Shown one piece after another: positions 5,671 through 12,130 of a stretch of 12,130 bases of DNA. The translations under genes were made by a program, and so were the position numbers. The DNA comes from CAZMXP01 sp964570285. GTDB lineage: Bacteria; Planctomycetota; PLA2. The first letter of the stretch is position 1; each line of letters begins with the position of its first letter. The notes beneath the pieces are model-generated. The model ran no database searches. It was not told the DNA's origin and was given only the letters and a program-made list of their open reading frames with translations. Location: NCBI GenBank assembly GCA_964570285.1, contig CAZMXP010000085.1:1-12130 (forward strand), in the 5' to 3' direction.

Positions 5671-6759
5671 ATGCGTCCCGCGCTGACCGCGCTGCTCCTG
5701 CTCGCGTGCTGCGACCGCCCCGCGGCGATGCCCTACTCGGGCACGATCGAGTTCCCGGACGTCTCGGTGGGGTCGCTGGTCGGCGGGCGGGTGCTCTCGG
5801 TGCTGAAGCGCGAGGGGGAGGGGGCCGGGGAGGGGGAGGCGCTGGTCGAGCTCGACCCGGAGGAGTGGCAGGGGGTGCTCGCGGAGGCCAACGCGCTGGC
5901 GCAGGCGACGGCGCGGGAACTCGACCTGCTGCTCGCCGGCGCGCGCGAGGAGGAGATCGCACAGGCGAAGGCGGAGGCGCGGCGGCTGGAACTGCTGTGG
6001 AAGGTCGTCGAGCAGGGGGCGCGGCCCGAGGAGATCGCGGCTGCGCGGGAGGACCTCGCCGCCGCCGACGCGCTGCTCGTCGAGGCGGACGCACGGCTCG
6101 AACGGGAGCGCGAACTCGTCCGCGCGAAGTCGTCGACGAGCGAGCAGCTCGAGAGGGTGATCGCCGACCGCGAGACGGCGCGCGCGCGGAAGGCGGCAAC
6201 GGAGCAGCGGCTGCGGCTCCTCGAGCGCGGCGCGCGGCCGGAGGAGGTCGAGGCGTCGCGGATGGCCCATGTCGCGCAGCAGGAGGCGGTGCGGCGGCTG
6301 CTCGCGGGCGCGCGCCCGGAGGAGATCGCCGCGAAGCGCGCGACGCTCGACGCCGCGCAGGCGCGCATCCGCGTCGCGGAGAGCAAGCTGCGCGAGCTGA
6401 CCATCCGCGCGCCGGCGGCCTGCGTCGTGCAGACGCTGGACCTGCGGCCCGGCGACCTGATCCGCGCGGGCGAGCCGGTCGCGCTGCTGCTCCTGCGCGA
6501 GCGTCCCTGGATCGTCCTCTACGTGCCCGAGTCGGATGTCGCCCGGGTGCGCGTCGGCCAGAAGGCGCGCGTCGAGCCGGACGGCCATGCCGCGCTCGCG
6601 GGCGAGGTCACCTGGATCTCGCGCACCGCCGAGTACACGCCGCGCAACGTGCAGAGCCGCGACGAGCGCACGACGCAGGTCTTCGCGGTGAAGGTGACGC
6701 TCGACGGCGACACCGTGCTGCTCAAGGACGGCATCTGGGCGGACGTGACGCTCGAATGA
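5671..6759 (+). CDS. HlyD/YbhG-type membrane-fusion lipoprotein of an ABC exporter
   Basis: A 362-residue periplasmic adaptor that links an inner-membrane ABC transporter to an outer-membrane channel. The N-terminus has a short lipobox, LLAC with Cys13, so it is probably lipid-anchored. The split biotinyl-lipoyl domain lies at about 24-61 and 243-274. The beta-barrel follows from ~278 to the end, with the family-typical EYTPRNVQSRDERTTQVF (321-338). Between them a long Ala/Glu/Arg coiled-coil hairpin (about 62-242) turns near 150-162 (VRAKSSTSEQLER). Four GARxEE motifs start at 90, 116, 187 and 213, two on each arm. The nearest relatives by pattern are the YbhG and YhiI families. ATG 5671 starts the signal sequence. 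It is the first gene of the cluster and overlaps the ATPase gene by 4 bp (ATGA). Confidence 0.9.
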   Translation: MRPALTALLLLACCDRPAAMPYSGTIEFPDVSVGSLVGGRVLSVLKREGEGAGEGEALVELDPEEWQGVLAEANALAQATARELDLLLAGAREEEIAQAKAEARRLELLWKVVEQGARPEEIAAAREDLAAADALLVEADARLERERELVRAKSSTSEQLERVIADRETARARKAATEQRLRLLERGARPEEVEASRMAHVAQQEAVRRLLAGARPEEIAAKRATLDAAQARIRVAESKLRELTIRAPAACVVQTLDLRPGDLIRAGEPVALLLLRERPWIVLYVPESDVARVRVGQKARVEPDGHAALAGEVTWISRTAEYTPRNVQSRDERTTQVFAVKVTLDGDTVLLKDGIWADVTLE

Positions 6760-7697
6760 GCGGTCCCGCCGTCGAGGTCTCCGGGCTCACGCGCCGCTTC
6801 GGCGACCTCGTCGCGGTGGACGCGGTCGACCTCTCCGTCGAGCGCGGCTCCATCTTCGGGATGCTCGGGCCGAACGGCTCGGGCAAGTCCACGATCATCC
6901 GGATGCTCTGCGGCCTGCTGCGGCCGAGCGCGGGCACGGCGCGGGTCCTCGGCGTCGACGTGGCGCGCGATCCGGAAGGGGTGCGCCGCAAGATCGGCTA
7001 CATGTCGCAGCGCTTCAGCCTCTACGACGAGCTGACCGGCGTCGAGAACCTCACCTTTTTCGCGCGCATCTACGGGACGCCGCGCCGGGATCTTCGCGCG
7101 CGCTGCGAGCAGATGATCGATCGTTCGGGGCTCCGGGGCTACGAGACGCGCCGCGCGGGGACGCTCTCGGGCGGCTGGAAGCAGCGCCTCGCGCTCGCCT
7201 GCGCGCTGGTCCACGACCCGGAGGTGCTCTTCCTCGACGAGCCCACGGCCGGCATCGACCCGGTCGCCCGCCGCGCGCTCTGGGCGCTGCTCTTCGAACT
7301 CGCCGCCGAGGGGAAGACGCTCTTCGTCACGACCCACTACATGGACGAGGCGGAGCGGTGCGACCACCTCGCCTATCTCTACCTGAGCAGGCTGCTCGTC
7401 CACGGCTCCCCCACCGAACTGAAGTCGCACGCCGGGGCCACCCCCGCCGGCACGCGCCGCCTCGAGGCGCGGTCGCCCCGAACGACCGACCTCTTCCGCC
7501 GCCTCTCGACCCACCCCCGCGTCCGCGAGGCGACGATCTTCGGCGAGTCCGTGCGCCTGCTCGCCGACGAGGGCGCGTCGCGCGAGGAGCTGCTCGGGGG
7601 GATCGAGGCGGACCTGCTCCCGGTGGGGCCCTCGATCGAGGACGTCTTCGTCACGATGACCCGCGAGGCGGCGAGGAACCATGCTGCGCGGGCTTGA
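6756..7697 (+). CDS. ABC transporter ATPase (ABC-2 exporter, YbhF/CcmA-like)
   Basis: The 313-residue cytoplasmic motor of the exporter. Walker A is GPNGSGKST at 38-46, the Q-loop Gln is at 85 in GYMSQRFSLY, the signature LSGGWKQR is at 137-144, Walker B is VLFLDEP at 157-163, and the switch His is at 194 in TTHYMDEAE. The C-terminal ~90 residues end in the usual SIEDVFVTMT. Membership of the ABC-2/drug-resistance ATPase group follows from this tail and the adjacent permease. It is a single ATPase domain, not the fused double form of YbhF. ATG 6756 overlaps the fusion-protein stop (ATGA). The open frame continues far upstream to 5571, but that part is the antisense-like shadow of the fusion gene. 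Confidence 0.92.
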   Translation: MSGPAVEVSGLTRRFGDLVAVDAVDLSVERGSIFGMLGPNGSGKSTIIRMLCGLLRPSAGTARVLGVDVARDPEGVRRKIGYMSQRFSLYDELTGVENLTFFARIYGTPRRDLRARCEQMIDRSGLRGYETRRAGTLSGGWKQRLALACALVHDPEVLFLDEPTAGIDPVARRALWALLFELAAEGKTLFVTTHYMDEAERCDHLAYLYLSRLLVHGSPTELKSHAGATPAGTRRLEARSPRTTDLFRRLSTHPRVREATIFGESVRLLADEGASREELLGGIEADLLPVGPSIEDVFVTMTREAARNHAARA

Positions 7698-8763
7698 CGC
7701 GGTCGTCTACAAGGAGATGCGCCAGATGCGGCGCGATCCGGCGAGCCTCTTCCTCGCGCTGCTGATCCCCGTCATCCAGCTCGTGATCTTCGGCTACGCG
7801 ATCGACACCGAGATCCGCGAGATCCCGACCGTCGTCGTCGACCGCGCGAGGAGCCGCGCCTCCCGCGAGATCGTCGAGAGGCTCGCCGCGACGGGAACCT
7901 ACGCGATCGCCGGCCACGCCGCCGACCGGGACGAGGCGCTCTCCTGGCTCCGCGCGGGCCGCGCCCGCGCCGCCCTCCTGCTGCCCGAGACCCTCGACGC
8001 GGACCGGCTCAAGGGCCGCACCGCCGCGGTGCAGGTGCTCGTGGACGGCTCCGACAACAACCTCGCGATGCAGGCGCAGGCGGCGGCGCTGGGGCTCCTC
8101 GGCCACCCCCCGGGCCCCCCGCTGATCGAGCCCCGGGTGAGGATGCTCTACAACCCGGACGGCCGCTCGGAACGCTTCTTCGTCCCCGGCATCGCGGGCA
8201 TCATCCTGCAGCTCGTGACGATGACGCTCGCGGCCGCGGCCATCGTGCGCGAGCGCGAGCGCGGGACGCTGGAGCAGCTCATGGTGACGCCGGTCTCGCG
8301 GCTCGCGCTCGCGCTCGGCAAGATCATCCCGAGCATCCTCCTCGGCTCGGTCGCGACGGTGCTCTGCTTCGCCGCGATGGTCTTTCTCTTCGATGTGCCG
8401 ATCCGCGGCAGCGTCATGCTGCTCGCCGCCTTCTCCGGGGTCTTCCTCTTCACGAGCCTCGCGCTCGGCCTGCTCATCTCGACGATCGCGAGAAACCAGC
8501 TCCAGGCGCTGATGCTGACGATGCTGATCCTGCTGCCGTCGGTGCTCCTCTCCGGCTTCGTCTTCCCGCGCTCGACGATCCCGCCGCCGATCCACGAGAT
8601 CACGTGGCTCCTGCCCGCGACCTACTTCATCGAGATCCTGCGCGGCGTGATCCTGCGCGGGGCGACGGCGGCGGACCTCCAGGCGCACGTGCTGCCGCTG
8701 GGGGCGATCGGCCTCGGGCTCGTCCTCGCGGTGACGCTCCGCTTCCGGAAGACCCTCGCGTAG
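7681..8763 (+). CDS. ABC-2 type permease (YhhJ/YbhR-like)
   Basis: The 360-residue inner-membrane permease of the exporter. The layout is one membrane segment at ~21-41, a large extracytoplasmic domain (43-167), then about five membrane segments (roughly 168-189, 214-236, 244-268, 274-296, 335-354). Family marks are RERERGTLEQLMVTP (190-204), LSGFVFPR (290-297) and LPATYFIEILRGVILRG (311-327). The start at 7681 overlaps the ATPase gene by 17 bp, so translation is coupled. Related YbhFSR operons have two permeases; only one is here, so it probably works as a homodimer. The substrate is not readable; drugs or other hydrophobic toxins are typical for the group. Confidence 0.92.
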   Translation: MLRGLDAVVYKEMRQMRRDPASLFLALLIPVIQLVIFGYAIDTEIREIPTVVVDRARSRASREIVERLAATGTYAIAGHAADRDEALSWLRAGRARAALLLPETLDADRLKGRTAAVQVLVDGSDNNLAMQAQAAALGLLGHPPGPPLIEPRVRMLYNPDGRSERFFVPGIAGIILQLVTMTLAAAAIVRERERGTLEQLMVTPVSRLALALGKIIPSILLGSVATVLCFAAMVFLFDVPIRGSVMLLAAFSGVFLFTSLALGLLISTIARNQLQALMLTMLILLPSVLLSGFVFPRSTIPPPIHEITWLLPATYFIEILRGVILRGATAADLQAHVLPLGAIGLGLVLAVTLRFRKTLA

Positions 8764-8766
8764 AAT
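8761..8766 (+). promoter_or_regulatory. possible internal -10 box (TAGAAT)
   Basis: TAGAAT begins with the stop codon of the ABC-2 permease and ends 6 nt before the GTG of the next ATPase gene. If used, it would yield an almost leaderless mRNA for the second transporter. No -35 is evident, so this rests on the hexamer and its recurrence elsewhere in the window. Confidence 0.2.
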
Positions 8767-8772
8767 CCCACC

Positions 8773-9435
8773 GTGCTCGAGATCGAGAACCTCCGCAAGG
8801 GCTATGTCGCGCCCGACGGCGAACGCACCGACGTGATCGCGATCGACGCCTTCCGCCTCGGCGCGGGCGAGCAGGTCGCGCTCGAGGGGGCGAGCGGCTC
8901 GGGCAAGACGACGCTGCTGCACCTGATCGCGGGCGTCCTGCAGGCGGACTCGGGCCGGATCGTCGTCAACGGCACGGAGATCACCGCCCTCGCCGAGGCG
9001 CAGCGCGACCGCGTGCGCGCGCGCGACATCGGCTACGTCTTCCAGACGTTCAACCTGCTGCAGGGCTACACCGCGCTCGAGAACGTCGAGCTGGGCATGA
9101 TGTTCGGCCCGGGCCTCGACGCGCCCTTCGCGCGCTCGCTGCTCGAACGCGTGGGGCTCGGGGACCGGATGGACTACCTGCCCCGGCAGCTGAGCGTGGG
9201 CCAGCAGCAGCGTGTCGCCGTCGCGCGCGCGCTCGCGAACCGGCCCAAGCTCGTGCTCGCCGACGAGCCCACCGGCAACCTCGACCACCGCCACGCGGGC
9301 GAGTCGCTCGCGCTCATCCGCGAGGTCTGCCGCGAGAACGGCGCCGCGCTGCTGCTCGTGAGCCATGCGCGCGACATCCTTGCCGCGTTCGAGCGCGTCG
9401 AGTCGCTCGCCGCGCTGAACCGGGCGGGAGCGTAG
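8773..9435 (+). CDS. LolD/MacB-type ABC transporter ATPase
   Basis: A 220-residue ATPase that should energise the adjacent FtsX-type permease at the inner membrane. Walker A is GASGSGKTT, the Q-loop is FQTFNLLQ, the signature LSVGQQQRVA carries Val where Gly is commonest (a frequent change in this family), Walker B is LVLADEPTGNLD, and the switch is VSHAR. These together identify the MacB/LolD group, which moves lipoproteins, peptides or drugs by mechanotransmission. GTG 8773 is used: the protein then begins MLEIENLRKGY, the normal start of the fold, and no ATG is available there. It follows the previous stop by 9 bp. The FtsX-type gene starts 2 bp after its stop. Confidence 0.92.
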   Translation: MLEIENLRKGYVAPDGERTDVIAIDAFRLGAGEQVALEGASGSGKTTLLHLIAGVLQADSGRIVVNGTEITALAEAQRDRVRARDIGYVFQTFNLLQGYTALENVELGMMFGPGLDAPFARSLLERVGLGDRMDYLPRQLSVGQQQRVAVARALANRPKLVLADEPTGNLDHRHAGESLALIREVCRENGAALLLVSHARDILAAFERVESLAALNRAGA

Positions 9436-9437
9436 CC

Positions 9438-10697
9438 GTGGGCGGGATCGCGCTGCTCGTCCGGAAGAGCCTGCGCCAGCACGCGCTGTCGACCGTGGTC
9501 ACGGCCTGCTCGGTCGCGCTCGCGAGCGGCCTCGTGATGGCGGTGTTCGCGATCAGCGCGCAGACGCGCGCCGCCTTCGTGGGCGGCGACCCGGGCTTCG
9601 ACGCGGTGCTCGGCGCGCGCGGAAGCCAGTTGCAACTGGTGTTGAACACCGTCTTCCACCTCGAGACGTCGCCCGGCAACATCCCGTGGTCGCTCTACAT
9701 GCAGATCAAGAAGGACCCGCGCGTCGACCTCGCGATCCCCTACGCGCTCGGCGACAACTACCGCGGCTTCCGCATCGTCGGCACGAGCGAGGAGATCTTC
9801 ACGCACTTCGAGGTGCGCAAGGGCGAGAAGTTCCGCCTCGCCCAGGGCGGCTACTTCGACGGCCGCCGCCGCGAGGCGGTGCTCGGCAGCTTCGCCGCGG
9901 CGAAGACCGGCCTGAAACCGGGCGACACCTTCCAGCCCTTCCACGGGCTCGTGTTCGACGAGAAGCAGCAGCACGCCGAGGTTTACGTCGTCAAGGGCGT
10001 GCTCGCGCCGACCAACACCCCCAACGACCGCGTCTTCTGGATCCCGATCGAGGGCATCTTCCGCATGGGCGGCCACGTGTTGGGGCAGGGCACCTACGAG
10101 GCGAAGGCGGGGGAGGAGATCCCCGACGAGCACAAGGAGGTCTCCGCCGTGATGGTGCGATTCAAGGGGGGCCCGGGGGGAGGCATGGCGGGCTACCAGC
10201 TCGCGCAGGACATCAACCGGCGCGGGACCGTGGCCACACTGGCATGGCCGATCGCCGCCGTGCTCGGGGAGTTCTTCGACAAGCTCGGCTGGATGACGCG
10301 GGTGCTCGAACTCGTCGCCTACCTCGTCGTGCTCGTCGCCATGGGCGCGATCCTCGCGAGCATCTACAACACGATGAACGAGCGCCGGCGGGAGTTCGCG
10401 ATCCTGCGCGCGCTCGGGGCGCGGCGCACCACGGTCCTCTCGGCGATCGTCGCCGAGGCCGCGACGATCAGCGCGCTCGGCGCGCTCCTCGGCTTCGCCG
10501 TCTACGCCGCGGCGCTGCTGGGCGCCGGCGCGGCGATCCGGGCGCAGACGGGCGTCGTGCTCGACCTCTTCGCGCTGCACCCCGTGCTGCTCCGCGCGCC
10601 GCTCGGCATGGTCCTGCTCGGGGCACTCTCCGGCCTCCTGCCCGCCCTGAAGGCCTACTCCACCGACGTGGCGGGGAACCTGACGCCGGCGACGTAG
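9438..10697 (+). CDS. FtsX/MacB-type ABC permease
   Basis: The 419-residue permease partner of the preceding ATPase. A first membrane segment at ~18-40 is followed by a large periplasmic MacB-like domain (~41-283; note LQLVLNTVFHLETSPGNIPW and GDNYRGFRIVGT). Three more segments follow at about 290-310, 336-363 and 385-405. The cytoplasmic coupling motif NTMNERRREFAILRALGA (311-328) and the ending LSGLLPALKAYSTDVAGNL are typical of the FtsX family. The GTG at 9438 lies 2 bp after the ATPase stop. The frame is open upstream to 8604, but that extension is a shadow of the ATPase gene. No fusion protein of its own is present; the upstream HlyD-type protein might serve both transporters, but LolC/YbbP-type systems need none. 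Substrate unknown. No terminator hairpin with a U run follows the stop. Confidence 0.9.
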   Translation: MGGIALLVRKSLRQHALSTVVTACSVALASGLVMAVFAISAQTRAAFVGGDPGFDAVLGARGSQLQLVLNTVFHLETSPGNIPWSLYMQIKKDPRVDLAIPYALGDNYRGFRIVGTSEEIFTHFEVRKGEKFRLAQGGYFDGRRREAVLGSFAAAKTGLKPGDTFQPFHGLVFDEKQQHAEVYVVKGVLAPTNTPNDRVFWIPIEGIFRMGGHVLGQGTYEAKAGEEIPDEHKEVSAVMVRFKGGPGGGMAGYQLAQDINRRGTVATLAWPIAAVLGEFFDKLGWMTRVLELVAYLVVLVAMGAILASIYNTMNERRREFAILRALGARRTTVLSAIVAEAATISALGALLGFAVYAAALLGAGAAIRAQTGVVLDLFALHPVLLRAPLGMVLLGALSGLLPALKAYSTDVAGNLTPAT

Positions 10698-10766
10698 CGA
10701 CGAGCGCAGCGCGGCTCCACGCCGCAACCAAACGAGCGCACGCCGCTGCAAGCGTCATGTTGAGCC

Positions 10767-10891
10767 ATGACCACGAAGGCGCGAAGGCACGGAGAACGGG
10801 AAGAGACGAGCCGGCGCGCAACGCGCGTACCGGGTCGCGGGATGACCTTCGCGCCTTCGTGGTTTTCGTTCTGGTCGCTCGAACCAGAACG
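10767..10891. repeat. nested inverted-repeat element (ACCACGAAGG type), non-coding
   Basis: CCACGAAGGCGCGAAGG (10771-10787) and CCTTCGCGCCTTCGTGG (10846-10862) are a perfect 17-bp inverted pair 58 nt apart. The spacer contains a further short GC dyad (GCGCG/CGCGC around 10815-10826). Directly after it, CGTTCTGGT (10867-10875) and ACCAGAACG (10883-10891) form a second 9-bp hairpin. The first ATG-led frame through it reads MTTKARRHGER, a spurious translation I recognise from this kind of environmental-genome repeat. It fills most of the 375-bp gap between two genes. The flanks, 10698-10766 and 10892-11030, hold nothing I can assign. Confidence 0.75.
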
Positions 10892-11030
10892 GTCGAGCCG
10901 TGCGCTCCCCTCGTCTGACCGGATGTGTTTCGTCCTCTGCGCGTGCCGATCGGTGACCCATCAGAATTCGCGCAGGATGCGGAGACTCTGCGGGTTTGCA
11001 GTACAGCGTCGTCGGCCGCGCCGCTCCGGG

Positions 11031-11036
11031 TACAAT
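11031..11036 (+). promoter_or_regulatory. possible -10 box (TACAAT) of the ExbD-like gene
   Basis: TACAAT is one base from the consensus -10 and sits 36 nt before the ATG at 11073. TTGCAG at 10996-11001 resembles a -35 but is 29 bp away, too far, so only the -10 is offered. No Shine-Dalgarno sequence is obvious before the ATG. Confidence 0.35.
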
Positions 11037-11072
11037 CCGGCGTCGCGCCGCCCGATCCTGCCGACACGGCCC

Positions 11073-11855
11073 ATGAAGACGATCACGACACTCGCGCTCT
11101 GCATGCTCGCATGCAACAAGGCGAGGCCCGGACACGACATCGTGCTCCGGGTTACGCGCGACGGATTTGTGATGCTTGGTGGCGAGGCGGTCACGCTTGC
11201 GCAACTCGGGCAGCGACTGGAAGACCGCTGCCGGGGGGCACCGATGGAAGAGGTCCGGCCATACGTGAAGGCCTCGACGCTGACCGTATGCCTGATGGTG
11301 GATCCCGAGGCAGCGTGGCTGCACGTGGACTTCGTCAGGACCGTCCTGATGGAGAACAAGTTCCACCGTTTGTCGCTCGACGGGGGACGGGAAGCGCCGC
11401 TGCCGGTGGATGTGGCCATCTGCGGGGAGAGCGACGTGCGCGGCAGCCCCCCGGCCTTCCTGCTCGTGCGCTTCGGCCTGACGGCTAGCGGCGAGTACAG
11501 GTTCGGCGCGCGCAGCACGACGCGAATCGCCGAGGTGGAGGGCTGGCTCGACGCCCTGCCGAGCAAGCCGGGTCTCCGGCCCGTCGGCATTCTCCGGCCT
11601 GAAGCGGGGACGCGTTGGCAGCAGGTCGAGGCGCTCTTCGATCTGCTCCGCCGGAAGGGCGTTGAGCGCATCGCGTTTCAGGGCTGCAGCATCCCCCTCC
11701 CCGCCTTGCGGGCGCTCTCCCCGCTGCCTGTCCCCCGTCCGGGTCGCCCGGTGCCCGAGTGGAAGGGACTTGTCGAAGCGCCCACATGGGATCCCGATGA
11801 CTGCCTCCTGGACGAAGACGAGGTTCCCGAGCCCGAAGCGCCCGAACCGCGCTGA
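11073..11855 (+). CDS. lipoprotein with two ExbD/TolR-like segments
   Basis: A 260-residue predicted lipoprotein: the N-terminus MKTITTLALCMLAC ends in a lipobox with Cys14. Residues ~22-102 follow the ExbD periplasmic pattern (VTRDGFVMLGGEAVTLAQLGQRL, then a strand near 70 and VDFVRTVLMENKFHRLSL). Residues ~129-202 repeat it more loosely, ending in VEALFDLLRRKGVERIAF. ExbD normally has one N-terminal membrane helix with an essential Asp and works with ExbB in proton-driven energy transfer. Here the helix is replaced by a lipid anchor and no ExbB is nearby, so energy transfer is unlikely and a structural or binding role is more plausible. The tail is acidic and Pro-rich (DEDEVPEPEAPEPR). The frame continues upstream into the repeat at 10767; ATG 11073 gives the signal peptide and is preferred. 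Assignment by pattern only. Confidence 0.65.
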   Translation: MKTITTLALCMLACNKARPGHDIVLRVTRDGFVMLGGEAVTLAQLGQRLEDRCRGAPMEEVRPYVKASTLTVCLMVDPEAAWLHVDFVRTVLMENKFHRLSLDGGREAPLPVDVAICGESDVRGSPPAFLLVRFGLTASGEYRFGARSTTRIAEVEGWLDALPSKPGLRPVGILRPEAGTRWQQVEALFDLLRRKGVERIAFQGCSIPLPALRALSPLPVPRPGRPVPEWKGLVEAPTWDPDDCLLDEDEVPEPEAPEPR

Positions 11856-11871
11856 CGCCTTGCGACGCAGA

Positions 11872-11901
11872 GGACCCGGCGCCCTTCGGGGCGCCGGGTC
11901 C
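11872..11901. terminator. 13-bp perfect hairpin with UUCG loop between convergent genes
   Basis: GGACCCGGCGCCC (11872-11884) pairs perfectly with GGGCGCCGGGTCC (11889-11901) around a TTCG loop, a very stable tetraloop on the plus strand. It starts 17 nt after the lipoprotein stop. Only GGTTT follows, so the U tract is weak, but position between two converging genes supports a terminator. Confidence 0.7.
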
Positions 11902-11929
11902 GGTTTGAACCTTGAGGTTCGGCCTGGAG

Positions 11930-12130
11930 TCAGAGGATGAAGAGCAGTTCGTCCAGGTCGGGCACCGAGGCCCGGTAGTTGAAGTCCTTCGAGAGCCGGC
12001 CGAGCGCCGGGATCTCGCGGAGGTCACCGATCATGCCGAGGCCCACCGCCGCCATCGCGCGCGTCTGGGCCTGCCGGCTCGTGTTGTCGAGCAGCTCCAC
12101 CAGCGGATCGATCGCGGTGTGGTCCCCGAT
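11930..12130 (-). CDS. HEAT-repeat protein, C-terminal part only
   Basis: The last 66 codons of a gene that begins beyond the window's right edge. The residues read DPLVELLDNTSRQAQTRAMA, then AVGLGMIGDLREIPALGRL and end in VPDLDELLFIL. The alternation of amphipathic helices with the AVGLGMIGD turn is a HEAT/PBS-lyase-like repeat, a scaffold for protein contacts. Nothing catalytic is visible. Large HEAT-repeat proteins with this type of ending are common in Planctomycetota, which is weak taxonomic support. The gene converges on the ExbD-like gene across the hairpin at 11872-11901. Confidence 0.7.
   Translation of the reverse strand: MGDHTAIDPLVELLDNTSRQAQTRAMAAVGLGMIGDLREIPALGRLSKDFNYRASVPDLDELLFIL

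Noticed and set aside
5571..6755. Upstream extension of the ABC ATPase frame
   Set aside because: It overlaps the fusion-protein gene and translates to Gly/Arg/Ala-rich sequence. ATG 6756 gives a complete ATPase.
8604..9437. Upstream extension of the FtsX-type permease frame
   Set aside because: It is a shadow of the ATPase gene, with Arg/Pro/Ala-rich translation. The GTG at 9438 starts a normal permease.
10767..11072. N-terminal extension MTTKARRHGER of the ExbD-like protein
   Set aside because: It is encoded by the inverted-repeat element, and a lipoprotein signal starts at 11073.

Overview
The window is a GC-rich (visibly well above 60%) bacterial chromosome segment with no rRNA, tRNA, CRISPR or integrase gene. 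A Planctomycetota-like (or similar deep-branching, MAG-type) host is my best guess. It rests on a secreted jelly-roll/LamG-like protein, a HEAT-repeat C-terminus, a stand-alone ExbD-like lipoprotein, and a repeat of the type whose spurious translation begins MTTKARRH. This is inference; no taxonomic marker gene is present.

Layout: (1) 1-2037, plus strand: a MetX-type homoserine/serine O-acyltransferase whose last codons lie inside a near-perfect palindrome, followed by a secreted concanavalin-like protein. (2) 2120-4119, plus strand: a two-gene insert of visibly different codon use, made of a three-Cys-motif (DUF5131/Gp37-Gp68) protein and its partner TcmP. This pair is the best candidate in the window for an undescribed system. 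(3) 4159-5598, minus strand: a tightly packed operon of ArsR-type regulator, SRPBCC/AHSA1 protein and DUF4287-DUF5655 protein. (4) 5671-10697, plus strand: divergent from the regulator, a five-gene export cluster. It holds an HlyD/YbhG-type membrane-fusion lipoprotein, an ABC ATPase, one ABC-2 permease, then a LolD/MacB-type ATPase and an FtsX/MacB-type permease. (5) 10698-11072: a non-coding stretch with a repeat element made of nested inverted repeats. (6) 11073-11855: a lipoprotein with two ExbD-like segments, then a strong hairpin. (7) 11930-end, minus strand: the C-terminal end of a HEAT-repeat protein.

How the genes may work together: a perfect 12-bp palindrome lies in the 72-bp gap between the ArsR-type gene and the export cluster, so one operator could control both directions. 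The fusion protein, first ATPase and ABC-2 permease form a YbhFSR/YhiI-like tripartite efflux pump, and the second ATPase/permease pair is a separate MacB/LolCDE-like mechanotransmission transporter. The three-Cys protein and TcmP look like a metal-cluster protein paired with a Rossmann/methyltransferase-like protein; their substrate cannot be read from the sequence.
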